DNA from: Rubricoccus sp963708165
Lineage (GTDB): Bacteria; Bacteroidota; Rhodothermia; Rhodothermales; Rubricoccaceae
DNA length: 64,000 nucleotides
Direction: 5' to 3'
Assembly: GCA_963708165.1 (NCBI GenBank)
Contig: OY970187.1
Span: 3,782,001-3,846,000 of the forward strand
Part shown: in pieces, positions 47,896 through 56,015 of the stretch
How positions within the stretch are numbered: the first letter of the stretch is position 1
Layout of the letters: every line of letters begins with the position of its first letter
Made by a program: the position numbers and the translations under genes
The notes under the pieces: generated by a model
What the model saw: only the letters and a program-made list of their open reading frames with translations
The model's database searches: none
Told to the model about the DNA's origin: nothing

Positions 47896-48317
47896 CTACT
47901 GGGCACGGTAGACCGCAAACGCATACGCGCACTCGTCTTCCATGCAGCCGTAGATGTCGATGCTCAACATGTGAGTTGCGGTGTCCCCGGCGGTAAAGCG
48001 GATCTCTTCGTCGGCGTCGGTTTCAGCGTTCGCCATGACGCTCGTGACGGAGCTGTCGACCAAAAAGTCGGGGTCGAAGTTCGCGCCGGGTGCGGTGGCG
48101 ACAACGATCATGTACTCGACGTCTGCCTCCAAGTCTAGAAGATGCGTGCTGGTGAAACCATCGGAGAAGGCGAGTTTAGCCTCGCCGAATGCGATCATTC
48201 CAGCCTCGGCAGCGCGAGCGTTGGCCTCGCCCATCGCCTGACCCAGGTGGGCGGCATCGGACTGGGCATGGCGCCAGAGGCGAGGAATAAGACGGAAAGC
48301 AGGGCGAAGAGGCGCAT
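47896..48317 (-). CDS. Small exported protein between ribF and rpsO, frameshifted near 48268
   Basis: Probable periplasmic protein of about 140 residues. ATG 48317 gives MRLFALLSVLFLASGA, a signal peptide, but a single missing base near 48268 separates it from the mature sequence AQSDAAHLGQAMGEANARAAE. The body has FGEAKLAFSDGFTSTHLLDL and VEYMIVVATAPGANFDPDFLVD, suggesting a beta-sandwich (PPC-like) with two Cys residues near GCMEDEC. Its presence inside the ribosomal-protein/translation cluster is unusual. No domain was named with confidence. Confidence 0.65.
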
Positions 48318-48423
48318 GGCAGGGGTTCAGGTGGGAGCCCGAAGTCTATCTGCTCGGCGCGTCTAGCGGATGGGTCCTCGGTACGCTTTTCCTCGCGCTA
48401 CGCCAGAGGCGCCGGTGCTCGCG

Positions 48424-49383
48424 CTAGACCTTTGGCGACCCGGTAAGCAGCCATTGCGCGCGCTGCCGGTCCTCTTTGAGCTGCGCGACGAGTGCCTGTG
48501 GCCCATCGAACCGCTGCTCACCCCGGATGCGCGCAATTACGTCTACAGTCAGGCGGCGTCCGTACAGATCGGCGTCGGTCTCGAACAGGTGCACCTCGGC
48601 TTTGACCGCGCCGTCGGTCTCGAACGTGGGCCGTTTGCCCACGTTCATCATCCCGAGCAAAGGCGCGGAGCCTCTGGCGCCAGAGGCCTCTGGCGGGAGG
48701 TTCGCGCGGACGGCGTACACGCCGACACCGGGCAGCATCTTGCGGTCGTGCTCCGGCTGCACGTTGGCCGTCGGAAAACCGATGGTGCGGCCTCTCCCCT
48801 CCCCGCGCACGACGGTCCCGCTGAACCGGTACGGGCGGCCGAGAAGCTGCGCCGCGCGCTTCACGTCGCCGGAGGCTAGGCGTTGGCGAATCTCCGTGCT
48901 GGAGACCGTGACGCCGGTTTCGATCTGCTCCGGGATCACGTCGACCGAGAAGTGGTGGTCTGCGCCGAGGCGGTCTAACAGATCGCGGTCGCCTCTGGCG
49001 CCGCTACCGAAGCGATGGTCGTAGCCGACAACGATCTCCTTCATGCCGATCTGCCCAAGCAGCACGTCGGTGATGTACGCTTTGGGCTCCAGCATGGACA
49101 GGTCCCGCGTGAACGGCAGCACGACAAAGCGATCAATACCCAGACCTCTGGCGAGATCGGCGCGCTCCGCCATCGTGGTCAGCAGCGGCACCCGAATTCC
49201 AGCGATGACTTCGCGCGGGTGCGGGTCGAAGGTCACGAGCGTCGGCACGCCGCCCATCTTTTGGGCCCGCTCTACCAGATAGCGGATGATGGCGCGGTGT
49301 CCGATGTGTACACCGTCGAACGTGCCCGTCGTGAGGACAGACCGGTCGTCGCGCGTGATCTCCGGTCCGACTTCGGTCCTCAT
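48424..49383 (-). CDS. ribF: Bifunctional riboflavin kinase / FAD synthetase
   Basis: Converts riboflavin to FMN and FAD. The adenylyltransferase domain has LTTGTFDGVHIGHRAIIRYL, TLVTFDPHPREVI and KEIVVGYDHRFGSG. The kinase domain has GRPYRFSGTVVRGEGRGRTI followed by GFPTANV, and MMNVGKRPTFETDG. Length 319 residues is normal. ATG 49383 overlaps the truB stop as ATGA. The usual arrangement truB-ribF-rpsO is kept apart from the inserted small gene downstream. Confidence 0.95.
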   Translation of the reverse strand: MRTEVGPEITRDDRSVLTTGTFDGVHIGHRAIIRYLVERAQKMGGVPTLVTFDPHPREVIAGIRVPLLTTMAERADLARGLGIDRFVVLPFTRDLSMLEPKAYITDVLLGQIGMKEIVVGYDHRFGSGARGDRDLLDRLGADHHFSVDVIPEQIETGVTVSSTEIRQRLASGDVKRAAQLLGRPYRFSGTVVRGEGRGRTIGFPTANVQPEHDRKMLPGVGVYAVRANLPPEASGARGSAPLLGMMNVGKRPTFETDGAVKAEVHLFETDADLYGRRLTVDVIARIRGEQRFDGPQALVAQLKEDRQRAQWLLTGSPKV

Positions 49384-50132
49384 GCCTCACGCTCGAACGC
49401 CGCCAGAGGCAGCGCTTCGCTGACCTTGAACGGGCCAATGGCCTCGCGCCGTAGCGCGATCAAGTGACCGCCGACGCCCAGCGCCGCGCCCACGTCGTGC
49501 GCGAGGCTGCGCACGTAAAACCCCTTTGAGCTTTCGACGCGGAAGTCCACGTCCACCGTATTCTCCGGCTGGTCTGTGCCAGAGGCGCGCACGTTGGTCC
49601 ACGCCAAGTCGTACACGCTTACATACCGCGGCGGCACGTCCATCGTCTCGCCGCGACGCGCCTTTTTATACAGCCGCTCGCCGTCCTTCTTGATCGCGGA
49701 GTAGATCGGCGGAACCTGCGTCAACTCCCCCACGAACCGCTCGCGCACGGCCTCGATGGCTTCTGGCGTGACGCCAGAGGCGTCAACAGCTTCGGCGATG
49801 GGCGTCTCGGCGTCGAAGCTGGCGGTCGTCTGGCCCAGCCGGATCGTGCCGGTGTAGATCTTGGGCAGTCCCATAAATCTGTCCTGCTGCCGCGTCGCGT
49901 CGCGGCCCACCAAAAGGATGAGCAGGCCTGTGGCCATCGGGTCGAGCGTGCCGGCGTGGCCCACTTTCTTAACGCGCAGCCCCCAGCGCACCTTTTTTAC
50001 CACACCGAACGACGTGATGCCGCCCGGCTTGTCGACCAGCACGGCACCCGACATCGGGGCCTCTGGCGTGCCGAACGGGCGCGGCAGTGCGTTTTCTGTT
50101 CCGTAAATCGCCAGAGGCTTCAGCTCCGCCAC
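49380..50132 (-). CDS. truB: tRNA pseudouridine(55) synthase
   Basis: Modifies U55 in the T-loop of tRNAs. The core starts GAVLVDKPGGITSFGVVKKV, and the catalytic Asp lies in VGHAGTLDPMATGLLILL. YTGTIRLGQTTASFDAETP, PPIYSAIKKDGERLYKKARR and SSKGFYVRSLAHDVGAALG are the family blocks. A GTG at 50132, two bases after the rbfA stop, is taken as the start; ATG 50054 (MSGAVLVDKP) is a serious alternative, since the residues between are Pro-rich and motif-derived. Length 250 or 224 residues. Confidence 0.93.
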   Translation of the reverse strand: MAELKPLAIYGTENALPRPFGTPEAPMSGAVLVDKPGGITSFGVVKKVRWGLRVKKVGHAGTLDPMATGLLILLVGRDATRQQDRFMGLPKIYTGTIRLGQTTASFDAETPIAEAVDASGVTPEAIEAVRERFVGELTQVPPIYSAIKKDGERLYKKARRGETMDVPPRYVSVYDLAWTNVRASGTDQPENTVDVDFRVESSKGFYVRSLAHDVGAALGVGGHLIALRREAIGPFKVSEALPLAAFEREA

Positions 50133-50134
50133 GC

Positions 50135-50551
50135 CTAGTAGTCGCCGCGCGCGGGCTTCGTCTCTTCGACTTCAGCCTCGCCAGAGGCTTCGCGTCCTTC
50201 GCGCTCCTCGCGGATCTTGGCGAACAGGTCGTCCATGTGGGCGCGCTTTTGCGGGCCTTCGTCCAGGAAAAACTTGATCTCCGGGATGCGGCGCACCTGG
50301 TTACGGATGCGTGCGGCCAGTTCCTTGCGGATCGCAATCGTTTCGGCATCGAGCCGGTTGAACGCAGCCTGGCGAGCCTCTGGCGTGTCGCCGAGGACGC
50401 TGACGTGGACGTACGCGATGCCAAGATCGGCAGTCACGCGGACACCTGTTACGGTGATGAGGGACTGGCTGGCCTCGTGGAAGTCGTGCTGAAGAAGCTC
50501 AGCGACCTCCCGCTGAATCATGCGCGCGACGCGCTCGGTGCGGATAGACAT
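50135..50551 (-). CDS. rbfA: Ribosome-binding factor A
   Basis: A KH-like cold-shock factor for late 30S maturation, 138 residues. ATG 50551 begins MSIRTERVARMIQREVAELL. VTGVRVTADLGIAYVHVSVLG and IRNQVRRIPEIKFFLDEGPQ are the conserved blocks. The C-terminus has an acidic extension of about 25 residues (EREGREASGEAEVEETK) beyond the usual length. It lies downstream of infB across the repeat at 50553-50638. Confidence 0.94.
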   Translation of the reverse strand: MSIRTERVARMIQREVAELLQHDFHEASQSLITVTGVRVTADLGIAYVHVSVLGDTPEARQAAFNRLDAETIAIRKELAARIRNQVRRIPEIKFFLDEGPQKRAHMDDLFAKIREEREGREASGEAEVEETKPARGDY

Positions 50552-50552
50552 A

Positions 50553-50638
50553 TCGAGAGGGAGTGGGGATGGAGGAATAGAGGGATGAGCAGACGCGTTC
50601 CCGCATCCCTCTCTCATCCCCTATCCCACATCCCTCTT
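50553..50638. repeat. GGGAT/ATCCC-rich inverted repeat between infB and rbfA
   Basis: Left part GAGGAATAGAGGGATGAG and right part CATCCCTCTCTCATCCC form an imperfect inverted repeat around GCAGACGCGTTCCC. GAGGAATAGAGGGAT (50572-50586) recurs inverted and exact at 8085-8099 at the end of pabB. Related purine/pyrimidine-rich tracts lie at 15139-15170 and 15303-15335 in icmF. Confidence 0.6.
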
Positions 50639-53497
50639 CTAGACTTCGAGGGTGCGCTTCTCCTCGGTGATGACGTAGGACTCGACCGTGTCCCCGACCT
50701 TGATGTCGTTGAAGTTGCGGATCGAGAGGCCACACTCGAAGCCTCTGGCGACTTCGGTGACGTCGTCCTTGAAGCGGCGGAGGCTGTCCAGCACGCCGTC
50801 GTAGACGACCACGCCGTCGCGCAAGAGGCGCACTTTGTCGTTGCGCGTGATCTTGCCTTCCACGACGTAGCAACCGGCGATAGTGCCAGCCTTGGGTACG
50901 CGGAACGTCTCGCGGACTTCGACGGTGGAGTTGATCGTCTCCTTGCTCTCGGGCGAAAGCAGCCCTTCGAGCGCGGCGCGCACTTCCTCGATGGCATCGT
51001 AGATGACCGAGTAGGTGCGGATGTCGATCTCCTCGTTTTCCGCGATGGTCCGCACGCCTGTTCCGGGACGGACTTGGAAGCCGATGATGATGGCGTTGGA
51101 CGCTGCGGCAAGCATCACGTCGCTTTCCGAGATCGCACCGACACCTGCGTGCACGATGTCGACCGCCACTTCGTCGTTGGACAGCTTGAGGAGCGCGTCG
51201 GAGAGGGCCTCCGCTGAGCCGCCCACGTCGGCCTTGACGACGAGGTTGAGCATGTTGATCTCGCCCATCGCCATGCGGCGGGAGAGGTCGGCCAGAGTCA
51301 CGTGGCGACGCTGGTGCATCGTCTGCTCGCGCTGAAGCTGGACGCGCTTGGACGCGATCTCGCGCGCCTCGCGCTCGTCGTCCAACACAACCAAGCGGTC
51401 ACCGACCTCTGGCGCATCGTTGAAGCCGAGCACCTGTACAGGCGTGGACGGACCGGCCACTTCGACGCGGTTGTCGCGCTCGTCGAACATGGCGCGGACG
51501 CGCCCGGAGGTCATGCCTCCGACGAACACGTCACCGATGTTGAGCGTGCCGTTCTGGACCAAGATGGTCGCGACGACGCCGCGGCCCTTGTCCAGTTGCG
51601 CCTCGATGACCGTACCGACCGCGTTGCGGTCCGGGTTGGCGGTCAGCTCCATCAGGTCGCTCTCAATAAGCACCTTTTCGAGCAAGCTGTCCACGTTGGT
51701 GCCGTTGAGCGCCGAGACCAGTTCGCACTGAACCTTGCCGCCGTACTGCTCAACTTGCACGCCTTGCTCGGCGAGCTCGGACATGATCTTGTCCGGGTTG
51801 GCCTGCTCGCGGTCGATCTTGTTGATCGCCACGATGATCGGCACCTCGGCGGCTTGCGCGTGGTTGATGGCCTCGATCGTCTGTGGCATTACGCGGTCAT
51901 CCGCGGCCACAACGAGGATGACGAGGTCCGTCACCTGCGCGCCTCTGGCGCGCATCGCGGTAAAGGCCTCGTGACCCGGCGTATCCAGGAAGGTCATCTC
52001 GCGACCGTCCTCCAGCGTCACCTCGTAGGCACCGATGTGCTGCGTGATGCCACCGGCCTCGCCAGCGACGACGTTTTCGGTGCGGATGTAATCCAGTAGC
52101 GAGGTCTTACCGTGGTCGACGTGGCCCATGATGGTCACGACGGCCGAGCGCGGCTTGAGGTCCTCGGGATCGTCCTCGACGATGATGTCGAGGACTTCCT
52201 CATCCTCGTTCATGAACTCGACCTCGAAGTCGAACTCGTCGGCGAGGAGCGTGATCTGGTCGGCGTCCAGGCGCTGGTTGATGGAGAACATCATGCCCAT
52301 CGCGAAGCCCTTCGAGATCACCTCGGCCACGTTGACGTTCATCGCCTCGGCTAGGTCGCCGGTGTTGATGAACTCCATGACGCGGAGGATCTGCGACTGC
52401 TCCTCGCGGAGCTGCTCCAGGAGCTCGCGCTGTGCAGCGCGCTCGTCGCGGCGGGCACGGCGGCGCTTCTGGCGCACGCGCTTGCTCCCACCCTTACCGG
52501 TCGTGGCTGCAACGGTCTTGGCGACGTTCTTTTCGACTTCGGCTTTGCTGACGCTTGGGCGGCCTTTCTTTCCTCCCTTCTTGCGAGAGCGCTTGCTGTC
52601 GTCGGTTCCGCCAGAGGCGGGCGCGGCAACGGCGTCGTCGGCTTTTGAGGCCTTGCGCTTGCGCTTGCGACCGCTATCGAGTCCTGAGAGGTCGATCTTG
52701 CCCAGCACCTTGGTGCCGCTCAACGCGTAGCGGCCTGCACGCACGACACCCTCGGAGTCGGACGCAGGTGATGGCGCATCCACGGACAGGTTCTCTGTTG
52801 CCTCTGGCGCGGCTTCGGCCTCTGGCGTTGCAGCGACGGCGTCGTCACTAGCGGGAGAATCAGCGTCAGGCGCATCATCACTTGCCTCTGGCGTCTCGCT
52901 TGCAGCCTCGGCTTTGGACTCTGCTGGAGCCTCAGGCTCTGGCGTCGTCTCGCCAGAAGCCTGCGGGGGCTCGGGTGTCGGCTCAGGAGTTGCCTCGGCG
53001 ACGGGCTCGGGAGTCGGAGTGGGCTCTGCGACGGGCGCAGGCTTTTCGACCACGGGCTCCGCGGCCACAGGCTCGGGGGCGGCCTCGATGACGGGCTCGG
53101 CAGGAGCCACGGGCGCCTCGGCGGCCGCTGTCTCGATGACGGGCTCAGCGGGCGCGACGGGCTCCGGGGTGGACTCAGGTTCCGGCTCGGGATCCTTCGT
53201 CGAGACGCGCTGCGGCTCGTCCTCTGCAGCCTCTTGCGCGGCAGCGATCTGCTCGCGACGGTCCTTGACGCGAGCCTTCGCGTCGGCGTCATCGGAATAC
53301 GCCTCAATGAGGGCGTCGTACATCGCGGGCTCCAAGCGGGCGTTGGGATCGCCCGACTTGAGCTTGTCGTCTAGCTCGAATCCGCGCTCTTGGAGCGCAG
53401 AGACAACCGTATCCGTCGCGATGTTGAGCTCGCGGGATGCTTTGAAGAGCTGGACGCGCTTCGGCTTATTCGACCTCGCTCGGCGCGTGGTTGGCAT
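50639..53497 (-). CDS. infB: Translation initiation factor IF-2
   Basis: GTPase that places fMet-tRNA on the 30S subunit; 952 residues. The N-terminal IF2-N domain (KPKRVQLFKASRELNIATDT) is followed by an acidic Ala/Pro/Glu linker (residues about 90-260) with EPVAPAEPVIE repeats, then Lys/Arg-rich segments (RKKGGKKGRP, VRQKRRRARRDER). The G domain starts near residue 456 with IMGHVDHGKTSLLDYI, then DTPGHEAFTAM and NKIDRE. C-terminal beta-barrels and the fMet-binding domain are complete to VITEEKRTLEV. The frame is intact. Dispersed motifs are mainly in the linker. Confidence 0.97.
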   Translation of the reverse strand: MPTTRRARSNKPKRVQLFKASRELNIATDTVVSALQERGFELDDKLKSGDPNARLEPAMYDALIEAYSDDADAKARVKDRREQIAAAQEAAEDEPQRVSTKDPEPEPESTPEPVAPAEPVIETAAAEAPVAPAEPVIEAAPEPVAAEPVVEKPAPVAEPTPTPEPVAEATPEPTPEPPQASGETTPEPEAPAESKAEAASETPEASDDAPDADSPASDDAVAATPEAEAAPEATENLSVDAPSPASDSEGVVRAGRYALSGTKVLGKIDLSGLDSGRKRKRKASKADDAVAAPASGGTDDSKRSRKKGGKKGRPSVSKAEVEKNVAKTVAATTGKGGSKRVRQKRRRARRDERAAQRELLEQLREEQSQILRVMEFINTGDLAEAMNVNVAEVISKGFAMGMMFSINQRLDADQITLLADEFDFEVEFMNEDEEVLDIIVEDDPEDLKPRSAVVTIMGHVDHGKTSLLDYIRTENVVAGEAGGITQHIGAYEVTLEDGREMTFLDTPGHEAFTAMRARGAQVTDLVILVVAADDRVMPQTIEAINHAQAAEVPIIVAINKIDREQANPDKIMSELAEQGVQVEQYGGKVQCELVSALNGTNVDSLLEKVLIESDLMELTANPDRNAVGTVIEAQLDKGRGVVATILVQNGTLNIGDVFVGGMTSGRVRAMFDERDNRVEVAGPSTPVQVLGFNDAPEVGDRLVVLDDEREAREIASKRVQLQREQTMHQRRHVTLADLSRRMAMGEINMLNLVVKADVGGSAEALSDALLKLSNDEVAVDIVHAGVGAISESDVMLAAASNAIIIGFQVRPGTGVRTIAENEEIDIRTYSVIYDAIEEVRAALEGLLSPESKETINSTVEVRETFRVPKAGTIAGCYVVEGKITRNDKVRLLRDGVVVYDGVLDSLRRFKDDVTEVARGFECGLSIRNFNDIKVGDTVESYVITEEKRTLEV

Positions 53498-53556
53498 GCA
53501 GGTGTTGGCGTGTGCGTGGCCGCGGACGGCCTAAGTCAATCGTACAGGGTACGGCG

Positions 53557-55173
53557 CTAGGCCGTGGGTTCGGGGGTGCCCCCGTCGGTCTCAGCGGGAG
53601 CTTCTTGCGAAGCGTCCTCCGAGGCGTCGGCCTCTGGCGTGGCGACCGGTGCACCCTCGTCGGTAGCGGGCGCCTCAGGCGAGGCATCGGCTTCCGAGGG
53701 CGCAGTGTCGTCGCCAGAGGCGGCATCAGTGGCTGGCTCGTCAGGAGATGCCACCTCAGGAGTGGGCTCGGTTTCGCCAGAGGCCTCTGGCGCAGCGTCT
53801 TCTGACGCAGAGTCCGCCATAGCGGCGTTCGCCTCGGCTGCCTGTTTCTCTTCAGCGGCGGCGGCGCCAGCGGCGAGGTCGGCATCTTCGGCGAGGGCCA
53901 GGGCGGCGGCGGCTTGCGCGGCCTCGTCCTGAAACTCCGCCTTCATGAGAAGGTGGATCTTCTTGGCTGTCTCCTCAGTGAGCTCGGTGCGGCGCGCGAG
54001 TTCGGCGGGCTGGAGTTCCAGCACGGCCTTGGCGGTGTCGCAGCCGATGTCTTTGAGCTTCTGGATGATCGCCGGAGGGATGGCATCGCGAAACTCGTCG
54101 ATGTCCACGTCCTCCTCGTCCTCCTTGATGTTGCGGTAGACATCGAGTTCGAAGCCGGTGAGCATCGAGGCCAAGCGGATGTTCTGGCCGCCGCGGCCGA
54201 TGGCCATCGAGACCTCGTCGGCGGGGACGGTCACGCGGGCGCGTGGTGGGTCCAGGTCGCGGTTGAGTTCGACCAGGATCGGGTTGGCGGGCTGGAGCGA
54301 GCGCTTGATGAGCTCGACCGGATCGTCCGTCCAGGGCACCACGTCGATGTTCTCGCCGCCGAGCTCGCGCACGACGGCGTGGATGCGCGATCCCTTGACG
54401 CCGACGCAGGCGCCGACGGGGTCGACGCGCTCGTCGTGGGAGATGACGCCCATTTTGGCGCGCTCGCCGGGGAGCCGGACGATCTTTTTGATCTCGATGA
54501 TGCCGTCGTAGATCTCTGGCACCTCCAACTCGAAGAGGCGCTCGACAAACACGGGGTCCGTCCGGCTAATCTTGACCTGAGGGCTCGCGCCCGCATCGCG
54601 GTCGACGGCGTTGACGACCGCGCGGAGCATGTCGCCCTTGCGATACCGGTCCTTCTGGATCTGCCCCTCGCGCTTGAGCACGAGTTCGGTCTTGTTGTGC
54701 AAGACGAGGACTTCGCTGCGACGCGTCTGGTAGATCTCGCCGACCACGATCTCGCCGACGAGTTCGCTGTACTCGCGGAAGATGTTGTCCTTCTCGATGT
54801 CGCGAATCTTCTGGCGAAACGTCTGCAGTGCGGTCTGCACGGCGCGACGGCCGAAGTCCTCGATCTGAATATTTTCGGCCACCTCGTCCTCCACCTCGTA
54901 GTCCTCCTCGATCTGGAGGGCGTCCGAGATCTCGATCTGAGAGACGGGGTCTTCGAGATCGTAGTCCTCCACGACCTCACGGACGTGCAGGATCTGGATG
55001 TCGCCGTTGTCCGGGTTGAGGATGACCTGGAAGGCCTCCGGGTCGTCGGCGCCGAAGCGCTTTTTGATCATCGCGCGGAACACGTCCTCCATGATGACCT
55101 GGAGGGTGTCGCGGTCGATGTCCTTTTCGCGCGCGATCTCAGCGAACGAGGAGACGAGGACGGTGCTCTGCAT
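53557..55173 (-). CDS. nusA: Transcription termination/antitermination factor NusA
   Basis: RNA polymerase-bound elongation factor, 538 residues. MQSTVLVSSFAEIAREKDID opens the N-terminal domain. The S1 domain runs around GEIVVGEIYQTRRSEVLVLH, and KH1/KH2 have IHAVVRELGGENIDVVPW and VSMAIGRGGQNIRLASMLTG. A helix-hairpin-helix region (IQKLKDIGCDTAKAVLELQP) follows. The last 125 residues form a Glu/Ala/Ser/Pro-rich acidic tail; it contains several 10-mer copies, while the conserved first 410 residues contain none seen. Frame intact. Confidence 0.96.
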   Translation of the reverse strand: MQSTVLVSSFAEIAREKDIDRDTLQVIMEDVFRAMIKKRFGADDPEAFQVILNPDNGDIQILHVREVVEDYDLEDPVSQIEISDALQIEEDYEVEDEVAENIQIEDFGRRAVQTALQTFRQKIRDIEKDNIFREYSELVGEIVVGEIYQTRRSEVLVLHNKTELVLKREGQIQKDRYRKGDMLRAVVNAVDRDAGASPQVKISRTDPVFVERLFELEVPEIYDGIIEIKKIVRLPGERAKMGVISHDERVDPVGACVGVKGSRIHAVVRELGGENIDVVPWTDDPVELIKRSLQPANPILVELNRDLDPPRARVTVPADEVSMAIGRGGQNIRLASMLTGFELDVYRNIKEDEEDVDIDEFRDAIPPAIIQKLKDIGCDTAKAVLELQPAELARRTELTEETAKKIHLLMKAEFQDEAAQAAAALALAEDADLAAGAAAAEEKQAAEANAAMADSASEDAAPEASGETEPTPEVASPDEPATDAASGDDTAPSEADASPEAPATDEGAPVATPEADASEDASQEAPAETDGGTPEPTA

Positions 55174-55209
55174 AGTCGGGGGTTCGGGGCCTCTGGCGAC
55201 GCTGGCGCG

Positions 55210-55743
55210 TTACCAGGGGAGTTGGATGCGGGCGCTGGCGATGTCGGCGTGCGCGACCTGGACAGGGTCGCCAGAGGCGGTCTTGTCTTTCTTCTTGCCG
55301 ACGCTCTCAAGCGGCTGCACGGTCACGGCCTCTGGCGTCGCGTCGGTGAGTTCACCGCGTACCGTCTCGCCAGAGGCGAGAGAGAGCGCGACCTCGCGGC
55401 CGATGTGGCGGCGGAACTGGCGCGGGTCGGTCAGCGGACGGTCCAGGCCGGGCGAGGACACGTCCAGGCGGTACGTGTCGGCGATCACCTCCTCGGTCTC
55501 GATGAGAAAGCCGAGGCGGCGCGACACATCGGCCAGAAGGTCCAGGTTGACGCCTTCTCCGGGCTCGGCTTCGCGGTCGGCGAAGATCTCGACGACCTGA
55601 CTGCCCTTCCATCCGCGGACCGAGAGATCGACCAGAAACAGATCGGTCTCCGCGAGCACCTCTTCGGCGAGGACGCGGATGCGCGCCTCTGGCGTGGCGC
55701 CAGTGGCTTCGTCGGGAGCGGAAACGGGAGACGGTTCGGACAC
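55210..55743 (-). CDS. rimP: Ribosome maturation factor RimP
   Basis: 30S assembly factor, 177 residues, first gene of the nusA cluster. The GTG at 55743 (VSEPSPVSAPDE) is the best start; the other in-frame start upstream lies within the hairpin at 55766-55788. Family blocks: LVDLSVRGWKGSQVVEIFAD, DVSRRLGFLIETEEVIADTY, RLDVSSPGLDRPLTDPRQF and GREVALSLASGETVRGEL. The C-terminal domain includes KKKDKTASGDPVQVAHADI. Confidence 0.93.
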   Translation of the reverse strand: MSEPSPVSAPDEATGATPEARIRVLAEEVLAETDLFLVDLSVRGWKGSQVVEIFADREAEPGEGVNLDLLADVSRRLGFLIETEEVIADTYRLDVSSPGLDRPLTDPRQFRRHIGREVALSLASGETVRGELTDATPEAVTVQPLESVGKKKDKTASGDPVQVAHADIASARIQLPW

Positions 55744-55765
55744 TGCGAGAGGGAGAGACGGAAAA

Positions 55766-55788
55766 CGCCCGTTCTGTCGGAACGGGCG
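55766..55788 (-). terminator. Hairpin with T-run 23 bases before rimP
   Basis: CGCCCGTTC (55766-55774) pairs with GAACGGGCG (55780-55788). On the minus strand TTTTCC follows and the rimP GTG begins at 55743. No gene end lies between it and the terminator at 55966, so it may be an attenuator in the leader of the rimP-nusA-infB operon. Confidence 0.65.
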
Positions 55789-55930
55789 CGGCAAGGGGCG
55801 GTGCGGAGGGGTGGGACCTAGCAGCGTCCAGAGACGACGGGTGCTCCGGGGAGCGTGTCTAACCTACGGACGGGCCCCTGCGCTCTGCAATCACATCAAC
55901 GTCACGAAAGGACGGGGAACCGAGTGACAC

Positions 55931-55956
55931 CAGCGCCTCTGGCGCCAGAGGCGCTG
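55931..55956. repeat. 26-bp perfect palindrome containing a motif pair
   Basis: CAGCGCCTCTGGC followed by GCCAGAGGCGCTG, an extended head-to-head pair between the rimP leader and the DUF4397 gene. The surrounding region 55795-56015 has no gene. Confidence 0.75.
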
Positions 55957-55965
55957 GCGCAAAAA

Positions 55966-55994
55966 GCCCCCTCCGGCACGAAGCCAGAGGGGGC
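55966..55994 (-). terminator. Intrinsic terminator of the DUF4397 gene
   Basis: GCCCCCTC (55966-55973) pairs with GAGGGGGC (55987-55994). On the minus strand it is followed by TTTTTGCG, 22 bases after the stop at 56016. The loop includes a diverged motif (CTCTGGCTTCG). Confidence 0.8.
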
Positions 55995-56015
55995 GCCCGG
56001 CACACATCGTGCACT

